A stretch of DNA of 56,055 nt, from contig KV919173.1 of assembly GCA_002049455.2 (NCBI GenBank), positions 1 to 56,055 of the forward strand, read 5' to 3'. A model generated the notes under the pieces. That model was not told the DNA's origin. It saw nothing but the letters and a program-made list of their open reading frames with translations, and did not search any database. Below are positions 30,293-40,739 of this stretch, piece after piece; position 1 is the stretch's first letter, and every line of letters begins with the position of its first letter. This DNA comes from Porphyra umbilicalis. Its lineage: Eukaryota > Rhodophyta > Bangiophyceae > Bangiales > Bangiaceae. The position numbers and the translations under genes were made by a program.

Positions 30293-31144
30293 TTATTGGT
30301 CCCCATCCTCCCCCGCCAAAACCAAGTCCACCGTTTCAGCAACAGCCCCACAGTCGTCCTCGGCTGCCAACCACCGTCGCACAGCGTCCTCGCGGTCCGC
30401 CGTGCTCATACCTCCAAACTCCTCCGACAACGTGGTGTTGGCCATCAGGGCCACGAGGTCGGAAACGTCGGTGTGTGCGTTTTCGGTCACGGGCTGCACC
30501 CCATGCACCTGCCGCCGCACCTCCGCCACCGCCTCTCTCGGTAGGACGTCAGCTTGTAGCCAGCAATTGGCCAGGTTCTCTGCCGTCATGCTGCCCCACT
30601 CGTCCATGATGATGTTCGCAGCGTCCAAAAGATGGGCTTGACCGCCGACGTCCAGGGGACGGGTAGCGTCCGGGCGGGACAAAAGGGCCCGGCGGCCGGC
30701 GCGGCAAGGTCCACGGGCGGTGGTAGTTACCACCCCGAGGCGGGGACGAGTGGCGCCCGGTCGGGCCAGGAGGGCCCGGCGGACGGCGCGGCGGACTACA
30801 CGGACGGAAGAAATTGCCGCCCCTCGGCGGGTCAGGGCGACCTCTTGGCGGGCCAGGGGGGGGACCCAGCGACCGCCTCGGCGGCGGGCGTGGCGGGCCA
30901 GACGGAAAACCGGGTGGGCGTCGACGAGGGCTAAAAGGCGGCCGGCCGCGTCCACCACCAGGAGGAAGAGGTCGGCACACCGGGTCAGGGGGGGCACGAT
31001 GCCCACCGTCCAGGTCCCAAGCTCCGCGGGGTCGAATCGCGCGCCGTTGTTGGTCGGGGTCCTCAGGGTAGCCACGTCCACGGTCACGACCATAGACGGA
31101 CTGCGGCCGCTTAAGTCGATGCGGCCGCCCTCCATCGTTGCCAT
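30293..31144 (-). CDS. Protein with pogo/CENP-B-like C-terminus, 283 aa
   Basis: From ATG 31144 (MATMEGGRIDLSG) to TGA 30293-30295. The N-terminal ~110 residues look like a folded unknown domain (SMVVTVDVATLRTP, ADLFLLVVDAAGRLLALVDAHPVF). The middle (about 30830-30650) is Arg-rich and repeats ALLARPGATRP/ALLSRPDATRP. The C-terminal ~110 residues read LLDAANIIMDEWGSMTAENLANCWLQADVL, then DVSDLVALMANTT, MSTADREDAVRRWLAAEDD. This follows the tail of pogo/Tigger-type DDE transposases (W-x-x-M/V-T ... N-C-W/F, then an acidic end). No DDE catalytic motif is present, so it is not an active transposase. It may be a decayed or domesticated fragment fused to other sequence. Pogo-like MITEs lie at 25081 and 29805. 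Confidence 0.5.
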   Translation of the reverse strand: MATMEGGRIDLSGRSPSMVVTVDVATLRTPTNNGARFDPAELGTWTVGIVPPLTRCADLFLLVVDAAGRLLALVDAHPVFRLARHARRRGGRWVPPLARQEVALTRRGAAISSVRVVRRAVRRALLARPGATRPRLGVVTTTARGPCRAGRRALLSRPDATRPLDVGGQAHLLDAANIIMDEWGSMTAENLANCWLQADVLPREAVAEVRRQVHGVQPVTENAHTDVSDLVALMANTTLSEEFGGMSTADREDAVRRWLAAEDDCGAVAETVDLVLAGEDGDQ

Positions 31145-34100
31145 CGCCAAAGCCGGGGGGGGGAGGAGGTCCCCCCTGCCTCGCGTGCGGCATGGGAGGT
31201 GGAGGGGGAGGAGGGGTGGGAGCATGCTCGTTGAGATGGTCACATGGGCCCTCGCAGGTACAGGGAGGGCAGGGCGGGAGGAGGGGGGCGTTACGGTTGC
31301 GTTGGGCGCGTCGCCTCCGAGAGTCGTTGGCACTCTTCCCGCGCGTCATGGTCGGAGGGCGGGGAGGTCGTAACAGTCGGGGTACACGGTTTGCGCGGGA
31401 TAAAGAAGGCGCGAGAGCGGTGGCGCCCCACGGGAGGGGAGGCCCGGGGTGGGGGCAGGGCGCCACACGAGCGCTGGCACCAGCGGGAGGCCGCCAGGGC
31501 CGCCCGAAGACGCCACGCACGCACTGCGTCAGGCGCCCACGCGCGCGCGAGAACACTGCGAGCGGTCCCTCAAATCGCTGTGTGTGGCTGCGGACCACAA
31601 CCCGCGTGCCGGCCGGGTCGGCCTACGCCCCGCAGCAATGCGTCGAAAAGCGGATCAGCGCGCGGGCTTCGCCAGGACCCCACATTCGGCTGTGAGAGTG
31701 GGGGACGACAGCCTGCGTGTCCCCTGGGCCTACGCCTCGCTGGGCAGGAATCGGTCAGGCGGCGGACACGCACGAGCGAACAGCGCTGCAGGTCGCCGAA
31801 ACGGTACCTAGAGGGGCGGGCAACAGACTGGATGCCTCCCGGGCCCGCCCGCCCTGCGGCGAGTGGCGCCCGGCGGCCGCCCCGCACGCAGGTAGCGTGG
31901 CCCACGCCTCCCATACTGACACCTCCGACAGCGGGCCACCGCCTGTGGGCTGCAGGACACCGCCCGCGCTGCGCAACAGGGGTCCAGAAACGGACCCACG
32001 CGTCGGGGCACTGCCCCAAGACAACAAATCTGAGTATCGTGAGACGTGCCACTGCCACAGAGCCGCAGCGTAGCTCGCCACGCCGCCTGTAGGGCTCGGC
32101 CACCGGGCGACAGCTGGCTGCCAACCGCCTCTTCCCGCCCCGCTCACGCACGTGTCTGCCCACGATGCGCAGACGGTACGCCTGATGCGGCCGACCGACG
32201 GCTGCCCGACTACTTCGATGAGCCACTCATTGCTGCGCGGCGCCCGCTCGCTGTCCGTCCAGTGTCCTGGTAAATCACGGGATCGTCCTCTCGTGATGAC
32301 CCCCGCGCGATCCGCTTTGACTGATTAAAGGATGGCGGATCGATCTAGGTCCAAACCAAGCCCAATCTACGACCTTGGACTTCTAAAATGCTCCGATTCC
32401 ACTAAATCCCGTGGAGGTCTATCTGGATAAACGATTGATTTTCCGCGAAGGCCAATCAAACAGCGCCCCTTCGGCCTGAAATCCAAGAACTCTGCACGAG
32501 AGAGGCTCATGACATCCGCTAATGTTGGTTGATACCCTCAAGGCCACAGCAGCGTCCGTTCCACACAACATGAGAGGGTCCCTGTCGGGCCTGGACAGCA
32601 CCTCCATTTGCTCTCAGCATCTGCTGACGACACAGCCGCAACCCAGATTGTGGGTGATCCGCCATATGCAGTACCCGTCGTTGCCTGCGGGAGGCCTCGG
32701 CAACAGATAGCCTTGTTGGACGAACCGTGGCACTGCCACATGTCTTCGCGTTCACCCTATGTTGCGTCGTATTGAGCACAATTCGGATACGTTTAGCCTT
32801 GTTTCGCGAGCTGTCGTTAAATTCTTGGTCTCGTGGCGTGCTTGATCCCGTTTTCGAGGGACTTCGGCCGAGTTCTGTGGTGGATCTCCAGTCGACACGG
32901 GACAGCTTTGCCATCCGTAGTTACTCGGTCCTTCTCTAAACAGCCAATGGTCCCATTTGGGTCGTGCGTAATCCAGCAACGTATACCCTAACGTCCCTTC
33001 GGCCATGATAGTTTCGACGGCCGATGTCGCGCAGTACATACCGCCCGTCGGGATATGGGGCCCCCAGGATAGTCTTCCCACTGAGAGGGCCACACGTGTC
33101 ACCCCAGATCGGGTTAAATGGAAGATGGGACCGACGTTGCTGGGATTGCTCTGAAGGCTCTTCATGCAGCCAATGACTTCTCATGATTCAATGTCAAGAA
33201 CACTGCCCAAACCCTGTCAGATTGCCGTTCAATGAATGTGAACACGTGCCCATTGGCTGCGTCAGGCGGCCTAGTTTCACAGTATCTGAGCCGGGTCTCT
33301 ACAGTCCACAAGACAGAGACTGCGCACCTGTGCCATCTGGTGCCCCAGAAGAAACGCAGGTGGGCTGGATCCAGTCACTGATGTACCCTTCATCGATGAT
33401 GATTGGTCAAAAGAATGTCAGTGACACGTCTCGATGTCAATGAACATAGGCGATCTACTGGGCACTGGGCTCACGTGTTCGGAGGGCCAATGAACGGACC
33501 GAACGGACAGAAAAGAATTGCAAGAACTCCTCAAACGACATGCATGTTCGGAGGCCGATTCGGCCTCTGCGAGCAAACATGAGGGGCCGGTTAGGGGGGA
33601 CGCTCCTGACGGCACCGCCGTGGCCGGTGGCTTAAGAAAGCTTGTCCTGATTAGGCTGTCAGCGTGGATGTTCTGGCATCGTTTCACAAAGACCACCGCG
33701 GGTGTCAGCAGGTACTTGCCACCGGGTCACTCAGAGTGCGGTTTTCCAGCTGCTGTCAGCCTTTGTCGGCCCAAGGGCCCGGCGAACCTGGTCGGGATGC
33801 TTGACATGTCACACATCACCGGGTGATGTGATGGGTCTCCCTGCAGCACGGGTCAATGCTCGCAGTGGTCGGGTGTGCATGTTTGTTTGCGCAAATGTGC
33901 AAGCGCCATTGTTTTTTCCGCAAAGCACCGTAGTTATCAAGCTATGTTTGGATCCCAATTGTAGACGACAAGGATCCGAAGCATGGATCTTGTGTGCATC
34001 ATTATCACAGTAATGTCGAGACGAAGAGCAAAATAAGGGATCACATGCACACAAGTGGATGGGCTGGCATGTCAGTGGTCAGCTGAAGCCACAACAACTG

Positions 34101-34699
34101 GGGCCTGGCGCCTCGTTGGAAGTTGTCCTTGTCACTCAGTTCGTGGCACGGGGCGGCTCTGTCGAAGGCGGCTCTATCAAGAACACAACGGCATCGAGGA
34201 TGCCTAGCGGGAGTCACGGACGGGCCTGTCTACCTGCAAACAGCCGCGTTGCTGGCTTCTCAGGCAGCATCCGTGTCGCGCCAGTGCAGCCGAAGCGGCT
34301 CAGCCGTGTCGGCTTGTGCGGGTGCCCTCGCTTTGTGCTTAGCTGTGCCAGCTGTCGTTTGCGGCGCTCTGTGTCTATCCATCGCGACACAGCGACGGAT
34401 GCCTACGCGCTTACGGCTGCAAAAATTGATAACAAGTATATTAAATACATTTCATAAGGAGTCTTCCATGCTTTCATCAATATGGCTATGAAATATCGTA
34501 ATGACGGTACAATCTTCGAAGGATGCTATGATTGTACGCCATCCTTGCCACCCTGCTGGGGTGTGCTAAAATGCCCGCCCGGGACATGCAATTTCACGTG
34601 TTTTCGGCGTGTCACGCCCTGCACGCCCAGAACTTCATGGGCGTCATTGGGGCGTGCTTGACAAGAACCGGAATTAATTCTCTATGCGCTCTGGGGGCA
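31145..34699. other. Gene-poor stretch
   Basis: GC-rich to about 32150 with overlapping Arg/Pro-rich frames on both strands and no recognisable domain. Balanced and gene-empty from there to 34699. At 33814-33832 there is a small palindrome, CACATCACCGGGTGATGTG. No MITE ends, RNA gene or conserved coding was recognised. Confidence 0.4.
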
Positions 34700-34835
34700 T
34701 ACAGCCGTTCTCGAAAAAACCTCGCACGCCAACTGTCGCACCACTCTTACAAATCGGCCTTCACGGGGTCGCGGAGGCCGATTTGTGAGAGTGGTGCAAC
34801 AGGCGGCGTGCGAGGTGTTTCAGAGAACGGCTGTA
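34700..34835. repeat. Long imperfect hairpin, 136 bp
   Basis: TACAGCCGTTCTC at the left end pairs with GAGAACGGCTGTA at the right end. Pairing continues through CCTCGCACGCC / GGCGTGCGAGG and GCACCACTCTTACAAATCGG / its near-complement. Arms are about 58 bases with short internal mismatches and a terminal loop near CACGGGGTC. The shape resembles a plant- or alga-type pre-miRNA, or a foldback MITE. No target duplication was recognised. Confidence 0.8.
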
Positions 34836-35323
34836 GGGCCACCGACTGTCTTCGGTGCCGTTCCGTGCCACCTTTTTGCTCTATTATTGCTTGCCTTGTC
34901 CGTGTAACTTGCGAATTGTTTCCGTCGAATTGCGAGCACCGCGTGGCCGACAAGACAGTGTCGGGTCAGGAGGGTGCTGCGACGGACATGGCGCCAGCCA
35001 AGGCGGGTAGCCGACGTGGCGGTCGGACGTGTACGCCGTGAGCCGCATGTATCGACCCCCCGCTTCGTCTTGCTCTTCCCCAGCCTGGCGGGCACGTCCG
35101 TCGTCTTTCTCACACCTTGCTCGCGCTCGCGGTCCTCGGACGACGTCTGGGGGCCTTGTGTTCTTGCGCTGACGGTACCTAGGTCGCGGCCCGATGCTGT
35201 CCCTTGCGCCGAAGTGGCCCTCTGCAGGGGGCAGTGGTACGGGGGTTCCTCCCCCGTCCCTCTCCGGCCCTGTTGGGGTATCGGTGAGCTGATTTCTGTG
35301 GTGGAGGTTGTGTTTTGTCCTCA

Positions 35324-35783
35324 GCGCAGCGGGCCCAGAACCGTCGTCAAAAGCACGTCTGTTTTTTCCTGTTTTGAGCCTCTCGGAGGCCCGTGTTCCT
35401 GTTTGATGAAACAGAATTCCTGTGCAAAAAACAGATCGACCCCCCTTGACAGGCTCTCAGAGGCCATCCCATGCGAAGTCCTTGCATATTTGTGTTTGCG
35501 AGAACAGGAATTGTTCCTCACTCCACACATTGCGCCTGCTAGCAGGGCCATAGATACTTCTCCGTCTCTCTCTCTTTCTGGAAGGGTGAAGTGTATACGT
35601 CTTATGCTGTGTCGCTCTTTTTACGAGTGGAGATGCATCTATCCCGGCGAACAGATGATTTTGGCGCCCTTTCTGGAAAAAAGCAGCCTTGACAGAGCCC
35701 CAGGGCGCTTTGCAGATTATCTGTTCGTCCCAAAACACCCAAAAGCAGATGTGCTCTTGACGACGGTTTTGGGCCTGCTGCGC
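35324..35783. mobile_element. MITE with about 42-bp TIRs, 460 bp
   Basis: The left end is GCGCAGCGGGCCCAGAACCG, followed by TCGTCAAAAGCACGTCTG. The right end is the inverted counterpart, CAGATGTGCTCTTGACGACG then TTTTGGGCCTGCTGCGC, with about five mismatches in 42. The interior has no credible coding. The target duplication is not clear, so the superfamily is left open. It lies about 500 bases before the DIRS-like remnant. Confidence 0.7.
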
Positions 35784-36302
35784 AGATGGAGCGCGCCTCA
35801 TATAGTGGCCCGTGTGACGCTGCCTTTGGCGATTTCTGGTGGCAGGCTCCCCGACGCCAGACGGTGTGCGGACGGAAAAGGTGGTGAAGGGAGCGCGGCG
35901 GCCGCGGCGGCCGCGGCCGAGGCGGCAGCCGCAGTCGGCGGCGGCGGCAACGGCGGTGGTGCCGACCCCCCTCACCCCCCCCCCCCCCGGAGCTTCCCCC
36001 GGGCGGTGGCGGTGGCGGCCTCCCCGACGAAGCCTGCCCCGGGACGCCCGTCGCTCTGTATTTTCCGTCGACGACGAGGACGACGCGGTCGACGACTGCG
36101 CCGAGTGGCAGCCCGCCGACGACTACCGGTCGGGCGACTCTTGCACGTACTGCTACGGCGCCTCCGCCGGCCGATCCCATCTCGCGGGGGGGCACCCCCC
36201 CTCCCATTTCAACCGCGCCGGGGAGAGCCACGCGCTGCATCGGCGCGTCCCAAATTGGGACTTCGCTCTTCCGTCCTCCCGCCCCGACGAGTTTGGCGAC
36301 CG

Positions 36303-36785
36303 TTCCCCCGCCTGTCTCGCGTGCACAACGACTCGCGGTGGACGGACACGTTTTCCTCCTCGCCTGCCCCTGTGGTTGAGAACTCTCGCACGATCTAAAA
36401 TGAGTGCGCGTGGACGCAGGCGCTTCGAAACCGTCTCCTGGACGCCGAGACGGACCGCTTCGACGGGAAGCTGTCGGCGCGGCAAATGCTGAGCGAGCTC
36501 ATATACACTCGCACCGCCCTCCACCAGCTCCTCTTCATCCTAGTCACGCGCTACACGGTGTTGCAGTCGTACACCACCAACCCCACGTTGGCGGCCAACC
36601 TGCGAGTGTTGCTCCTCACGCCCGACGACCGTGACGCGGTCTACTGCCCGACGACGGAATTTTTCGCGTCCACCGTCTACTCAAAGCGTGACTTCGCTGT
36701 TGCCCTTCAGCAGGCCGAGCACGTTCAAGCACGGCTCCGCCCCCAGCGCGGCAACCCGCCGACACAATGGCCAAGCGCCTCACCC
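36303..36785 (+). pseudogene. DIRS-like Gag C-terminal remnant
   Basis: In one frame the sequence reads RVHNDSRWTDTF ... VVENSRTI, a TAA at 36396-36398, then NECAWTQALRNRLLDAET, LSARQMLSELIYTRTALHQL, LTPDDRDAVYCPTTEFF and YSKRDFAVALQQAEH. Both sides of the stop look like continuous coding, so the stop is probably a nonsense mutation. The position immediately before an overlapping RT frame, and the helical ending, fit the Gag-like ORF of DIRS-type retroelements. The assignment rests on position and style, since DIRS Gag proteins are poorly conserved. The N-terminal part, upstream of about 36300, dissolves into GC-rich frames on both strands. In a working element this protein would package the RNA. 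Confidence 0.45.
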
Positions 36786-36786
36786 G

Positions 36787-36823
<37 letters not shown>

Positions 36824-39424
36824 GTCCCCGCGCCGGCCCCTGCGGCAGCGTTGCCAGAAGTGGCGGCCGTGCCGGCAGGTGGGGAGGGGGCGGCGGTGGT
36901 GGCAGCAGCGGCAGCTGCGGTAGCAGCGGCGGCGGCAATGGAAGCGTCCGCCCCGCTCTCGGCGGGCGCGGCGGCGGCTCGCACGGCGGCGGAGCCGGCG
37001 GCGGCCGTGACGGTGGCGGCGGCGCCGGCGCCGCTGGTAATGGCGGCGCCGCCTCCGCGTGGGCCTCCTCTGAAAGCCCGCCCCGGGCGACCTACCGCGC
37101 CCCCGACTCCTATTCGGCGGCGGTCGGGCAGCCCACCTCGCTTTTCGGGTGGGCCGCCTTCCTCCAGGGCAAGCACGCGCCGGCGTCCACGCCATCGCAC
37201 GACGCGGCAGGCTGCAGCGGCGCGGCTGGCTGCGGAAGCCGCCAAAACGCCCCAGTCCGCCTACGCACGTCGCGTTCGTGCCTCGCCGGCCCAGTGGGAA
37301 GCAATTGGCGCCTCTACCTGTGTGCTACACGCCCTGCGCTACGGATACCGCGGGCCGTGGACGCGGCCGCCGCTGCCGCACCGCGCTGCGGCCTACCCTC
37401 AAGCGCTGGTGGACCTGAATACAGGCCACGTCCAGAGTGTCTCGTGGGTCGCAAGCGGCTTCTTGACGGAGCTCTCGCCGCTGGAGGCGACGGCGGCGGT
37501 GGACGTCGCGCCGAAATTGTTTATCAAGCACCCGAGGGACCACCTGGTGGCGGACCTGCTGCGAAAAAACGCCGATATGGAGGACCGCCTGTTCAAGTAC
37601 GACTCGTGTCAGCGGTACGCGGCGAAATTCGAGCCGGGCGACCACCTGGTGAGCTGTGACATCTCAGACGCTCTCTTCCTCGTTCCGCTGAGCCCCACGG
37701 ACCAGCGGCGGTTGGCGTTCCAAGTCGGAAACCGGGTCTTCCTGCCGCTCGTCCTCCCTTTCGGGATGATGCTGTCGCCCTGCGTGTTCAAGAAGGTGAT
37801 GCGCTCGGCTGCGGCGGCGCTACGCCGTCGCGGGCTGCGCATGCTGGCGAACCTCGACGACGTTGGGTCAACGGCGGCCGGCGCGGCGCCGTCGACTAAG
37901 TCTGCCGTGACGGCGGCGCGTGCCTGCGCTCTGGCTCTGACGGGCCAGCTGGGCTTCCCGGTCCATCCCCACAAGAGGACTACGACAAGCACCACGACGC
38001 TGACCCTGTTGGGCTTCGTGTTGGACACCGAGTGCCGCTTAAAGTTTTTGCCGCCGTCCAGGCAGGCCGCCGTCATGACGGCCGCGCGCGCGCTCTCGTC
38101 GGCGGCTGCAGCGCCTCCCGTCGCGTCCCCTTAAAGGCGCCGCAGCGCTTCACCGGCAAGGCCGTCTCGTGCTCGCTGGCCCTGTCGGCGGCGCGCCTGT
38201 ACCTGCGCCGCCTGTACGCGGCCATGCGCGGGCGGTGGGCGCGCCGGTCGGTGAAGCTGTGACACGGCGCCACGCGCGACTTGCGCTGGTGGCGGCCGTT
38301 TTAGACGTCGCTAGACGTTGGCCGCGCGCTGTGGCTGACGGCACTCGGGCCGCTGACAACGGACGCATCACCGTGGGGATGGGGGGGCCACTGGAACCTT
38401 GTTCCCGTGCGCGGCCTCTTCTCGTCGGCCGCCCGCAAGTCTCACATCAACGTCGTTGAGTGGGCGGAGGTGCGCCTCTCCATCCTATCGCTGCACGCGC
38501 ACCACCCCATCCGGGGCGGCGAGCTGCTGTTGAGGATCGACAACAAGGTCGCTATGAGTGTCATCAACGCGTTCTCCACGCGGTCTCGGGCGCTGGAGGT
38601 CGATCTCCAGCTTCTTCTCGGCGGCCGCCTGCCAGTCCCACATCAGCTTCAAGGAGGGGGCACCGGTGCGCCTCTCCATCTTATCTATGCACGCGCACCA
38701 CCCCATCCGGGGCGGCGAGCTGCTGTTGAGGGTCAAAAACAAGGTCGCTATGAGTGTCATCAACGCGTTCTCCACGCGGTCTCCGGCGCTGGCGGTCGAT
38801 CTCCGGCTTCCCTACGAGCTCTGTCGCTCGCTGGGCTTGACCTTCAAGGCCTCGTGGATTGCCGGGGTGGCCAGCGTGTGGGCTGACAAGCTCAGCCGGG
38901 ACCCTGATCGCACCGACTGGCGGTTGGAGCCGTCGCTCTTCCGGCGCATCGACGCGCGCTACGGTGCCCACGAGGTGGACATTTTGGCGGCACGCAACAA
39001 TACCCACTGCCCCCGTTTCTTCTCGCTCCCCGCGTCGTCGGGTTGCGACGCGTGCGACGCGCTCGCACAGTCCTGGACCTCGGGCAACCTCTGGGCGAAC
39101 CCCCCCTGCACCTCCATCTCCCGCGTGCTGGCCAAGATTCGGGCCGACGCAGCGACGGTGACGCCGATCCTCCCGGCCTGGCAGGCCCAGGCTTGGTGGT
39201 CCGAGGCGTTGGCGGTCTGTGAAGTCGATGTTGTTGAGTGGGTGCGTTGTTTTACTTTGATGAAGGTCCTGGGCCCTCTGGGACCGCCTGATATACCCCA
39301 GGCGGCCCCACTGCCGGTCGCAGGGAAACCCTCCCTCGGAGCGCTCCCAGGCAACCCCACTCCCCGCGTGTGCAGGGCCCGCGCCGCACTTCCCAGAGTG
39401 GAGCATGCGCCTCCGGTGCGCTAA
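36767..39424 (+). pseudogene. DIRS-like RT, RNase H and Dam-like domain remnant
   Basis: From ATG 36767, an Ala/Arg-rich start leads into RT. Motif A is SCDISDALFLVPL (about 37650-37685), motif B LPFGMMLSPCVFKKVM and motif C MLANLDDVG (37840-37866). Here the usual Y/F before x-DD is Asn. The frame ends at TAA 38132-38134, and the reading continues one frame away as FTGKAVSCSLALSAARLYLRRLY. RNase H follows: TDASPWGWGGHW, HINVVEWAEV and LLLRIDNKVAMSVINAF. It is broken by TGA 38260, TAG 38302-38304 and a 196-bp tandem duplication. After it come WADKLSRDPDRTDWRL, VDILAARNNTHCPRFF and LWANPPCTSISRVLAKI. This is the Dam methyltransferase-like domain known after RNase H in DIRS1-type elements, and it ends at 39424. 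No tyrosine recombinase was found. The element is dead and probably 3'-truncated. Confidence 0.8.
38417..38808 (+). repeat. 196-bp tandem duplication inside RNase H
   Basis: 38417-38612 and 38613-38808 match closely, with blocks GCACGCGCACCACCCCATCC and GTCGCTATGAGTGTCATCAA at a constant offset of 196 bases. 196 is not a multiple of three, so the duplication shifts the frame of the DIRS-like polyprotein. Confidence 0.95.
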
Positions 39425-39684
39425 GCCGCCCTCGGCCGCACAATCCAGTCACCACCCCACACAAGAGATCGCGAAGCTCACCTCAGAATGGGGTGCCCAC
39501 CAAAAAATAGACAAATCGAATACAAGCAAATACATTTCACACAATTAAGAAATGCACACAAATTCACGGGATAGTGACACAATGGGCACCCGTGTAAGTC
39601 CCACACCAATGGCCCACTGCTGACGCGGGGGCCACACACCGAACAGGGAAAAGGAGGTGGCGGCCGGGGTAGTCTCGGCCGTCG

Positions 39685-40213
39685 CAGCTACGGTCCACGG
39701 TCGGCCAGCAGGCCGCCCGACGACACTGGCGGCCTCGTTGGTCAGAGGTCGGGCCGCTACGCGCTCCTCCACCTCGGATGGGTCGGCGTGCGGCGATCGG
39801 GCGGCGGCGCGCCCCCCCACCACTTCGGGATCGGCGGTCGGCAGCCCGGCGGAGGCCCGCCCGTCCACCTCGATGGGCTCTGCGGTCTGTGGTCGGGCGG
39901 CGGCCCGCCCATCCCCCTCTGCAGGCTGCCTGGTGCGCGGTCGGGCGGCGGCGCGCCTCCCCACCTCTGCGGGCTTGACGAGCGGCGGTCCGGCGGCCGC
40001 CCGCCCGTCCACCTTGGCGAGCTTGTCTGTTGGCGGTCGGGCGGCGGCCTGCCTGTCCACCTCGGCGGGCTCCTTTGCCGGCGTTCGGGTGGCGGCGCGC
40101 CTCCCCACCTCGGCGGGCGTGAAGAGCGGCGGACCGGCGGCCGCCCGCCCGTCAACCTTGGCGGGCTCGGCTGCCGGCGGCCGGGCGGAGGCCCGTCCGC
40201 CCAATCTGGCGGG
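39685..40213. repeat. Minisatellite, 48-bp unit, about 11 copies
   Basis: The minus strand reads as 16-residue units like PAEVDRQAAARPPTDK and PAKVDGRAAAGPPLFT, open from 40300 to 39545. The plus strand is open too. Alternate units resemble each other more than neighbours (GRAAAGPPL versus GRRAAARP), suggesting a higher-order pair. Confidence 0.85.
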
Positions 40214-40484
40214 CTTGGCTGCCAGACGTCCTGCGCCGGCCGCCTGCCCCGGAGCGGTTGCCACGGTCTTGGTGGCGGTGGTGGGCAGCAGCACTGGCAC
40301 TGGCAGTGCTCAAGGTGCGGGGCGACCGCCGCCACCCACTACGAGACGCGTTCCCAATTTCGCTTCCGCTACCCCTTTCGACGCTCGGTCTTGCCCGTCC
40401 ACCGCACGCCGGTCATTTCTGACGGTCCCGTGTGCTGCCGCCCTTTTATGGGCGGTGGGCAGCCTCGGATGGTCCGTAACAGCC

Positions 40485-40735
40485 GCCGGCGGCCGCCGGA
40501 AATCGCGGCCGGCAGCCGCCAGAACGCCCGCCGCCAGCGGCCGTCGGCAGTCGCGGCCGGCACCTGCCAGACCGCCCGCCGCCGGCGGCCGCCGCCAATC
40601 GCGGCCGACAGCCGCCAGAACGCCCGCCGCCGGCGGCCGCCGGCAAACGCGGCCGGCAGCCGCCAGAACACCTGCCGCTGGCGGCCGCCGGCAATCACGG
40701 CCGGCAGCTGCTAGAACACCCGCCTCCGGCGGCTG
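40485..40735. repeat. Second minisatellite, 48-bp unit, about 5 copies
   Basis: Units like GCCGCCGGCGGCCGCCGGCA plus AACGCGGCCGGCAGCCGCCA. The plus strand reads AAGGRRQSRPAAARTP repeats. The period equals that of the array at 39685-40213, although the unit sequences differ. Confidence 0.85.
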
Positions 40736-40739
40736 ACAG

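Noticed and set aside
30650..30900. Separate minisatellite of about 96-105 bp
   Set aside because: Units are too diverged to fix a period by eye. They are described only as Arg-rich repeats within the gene at 30293-31144.
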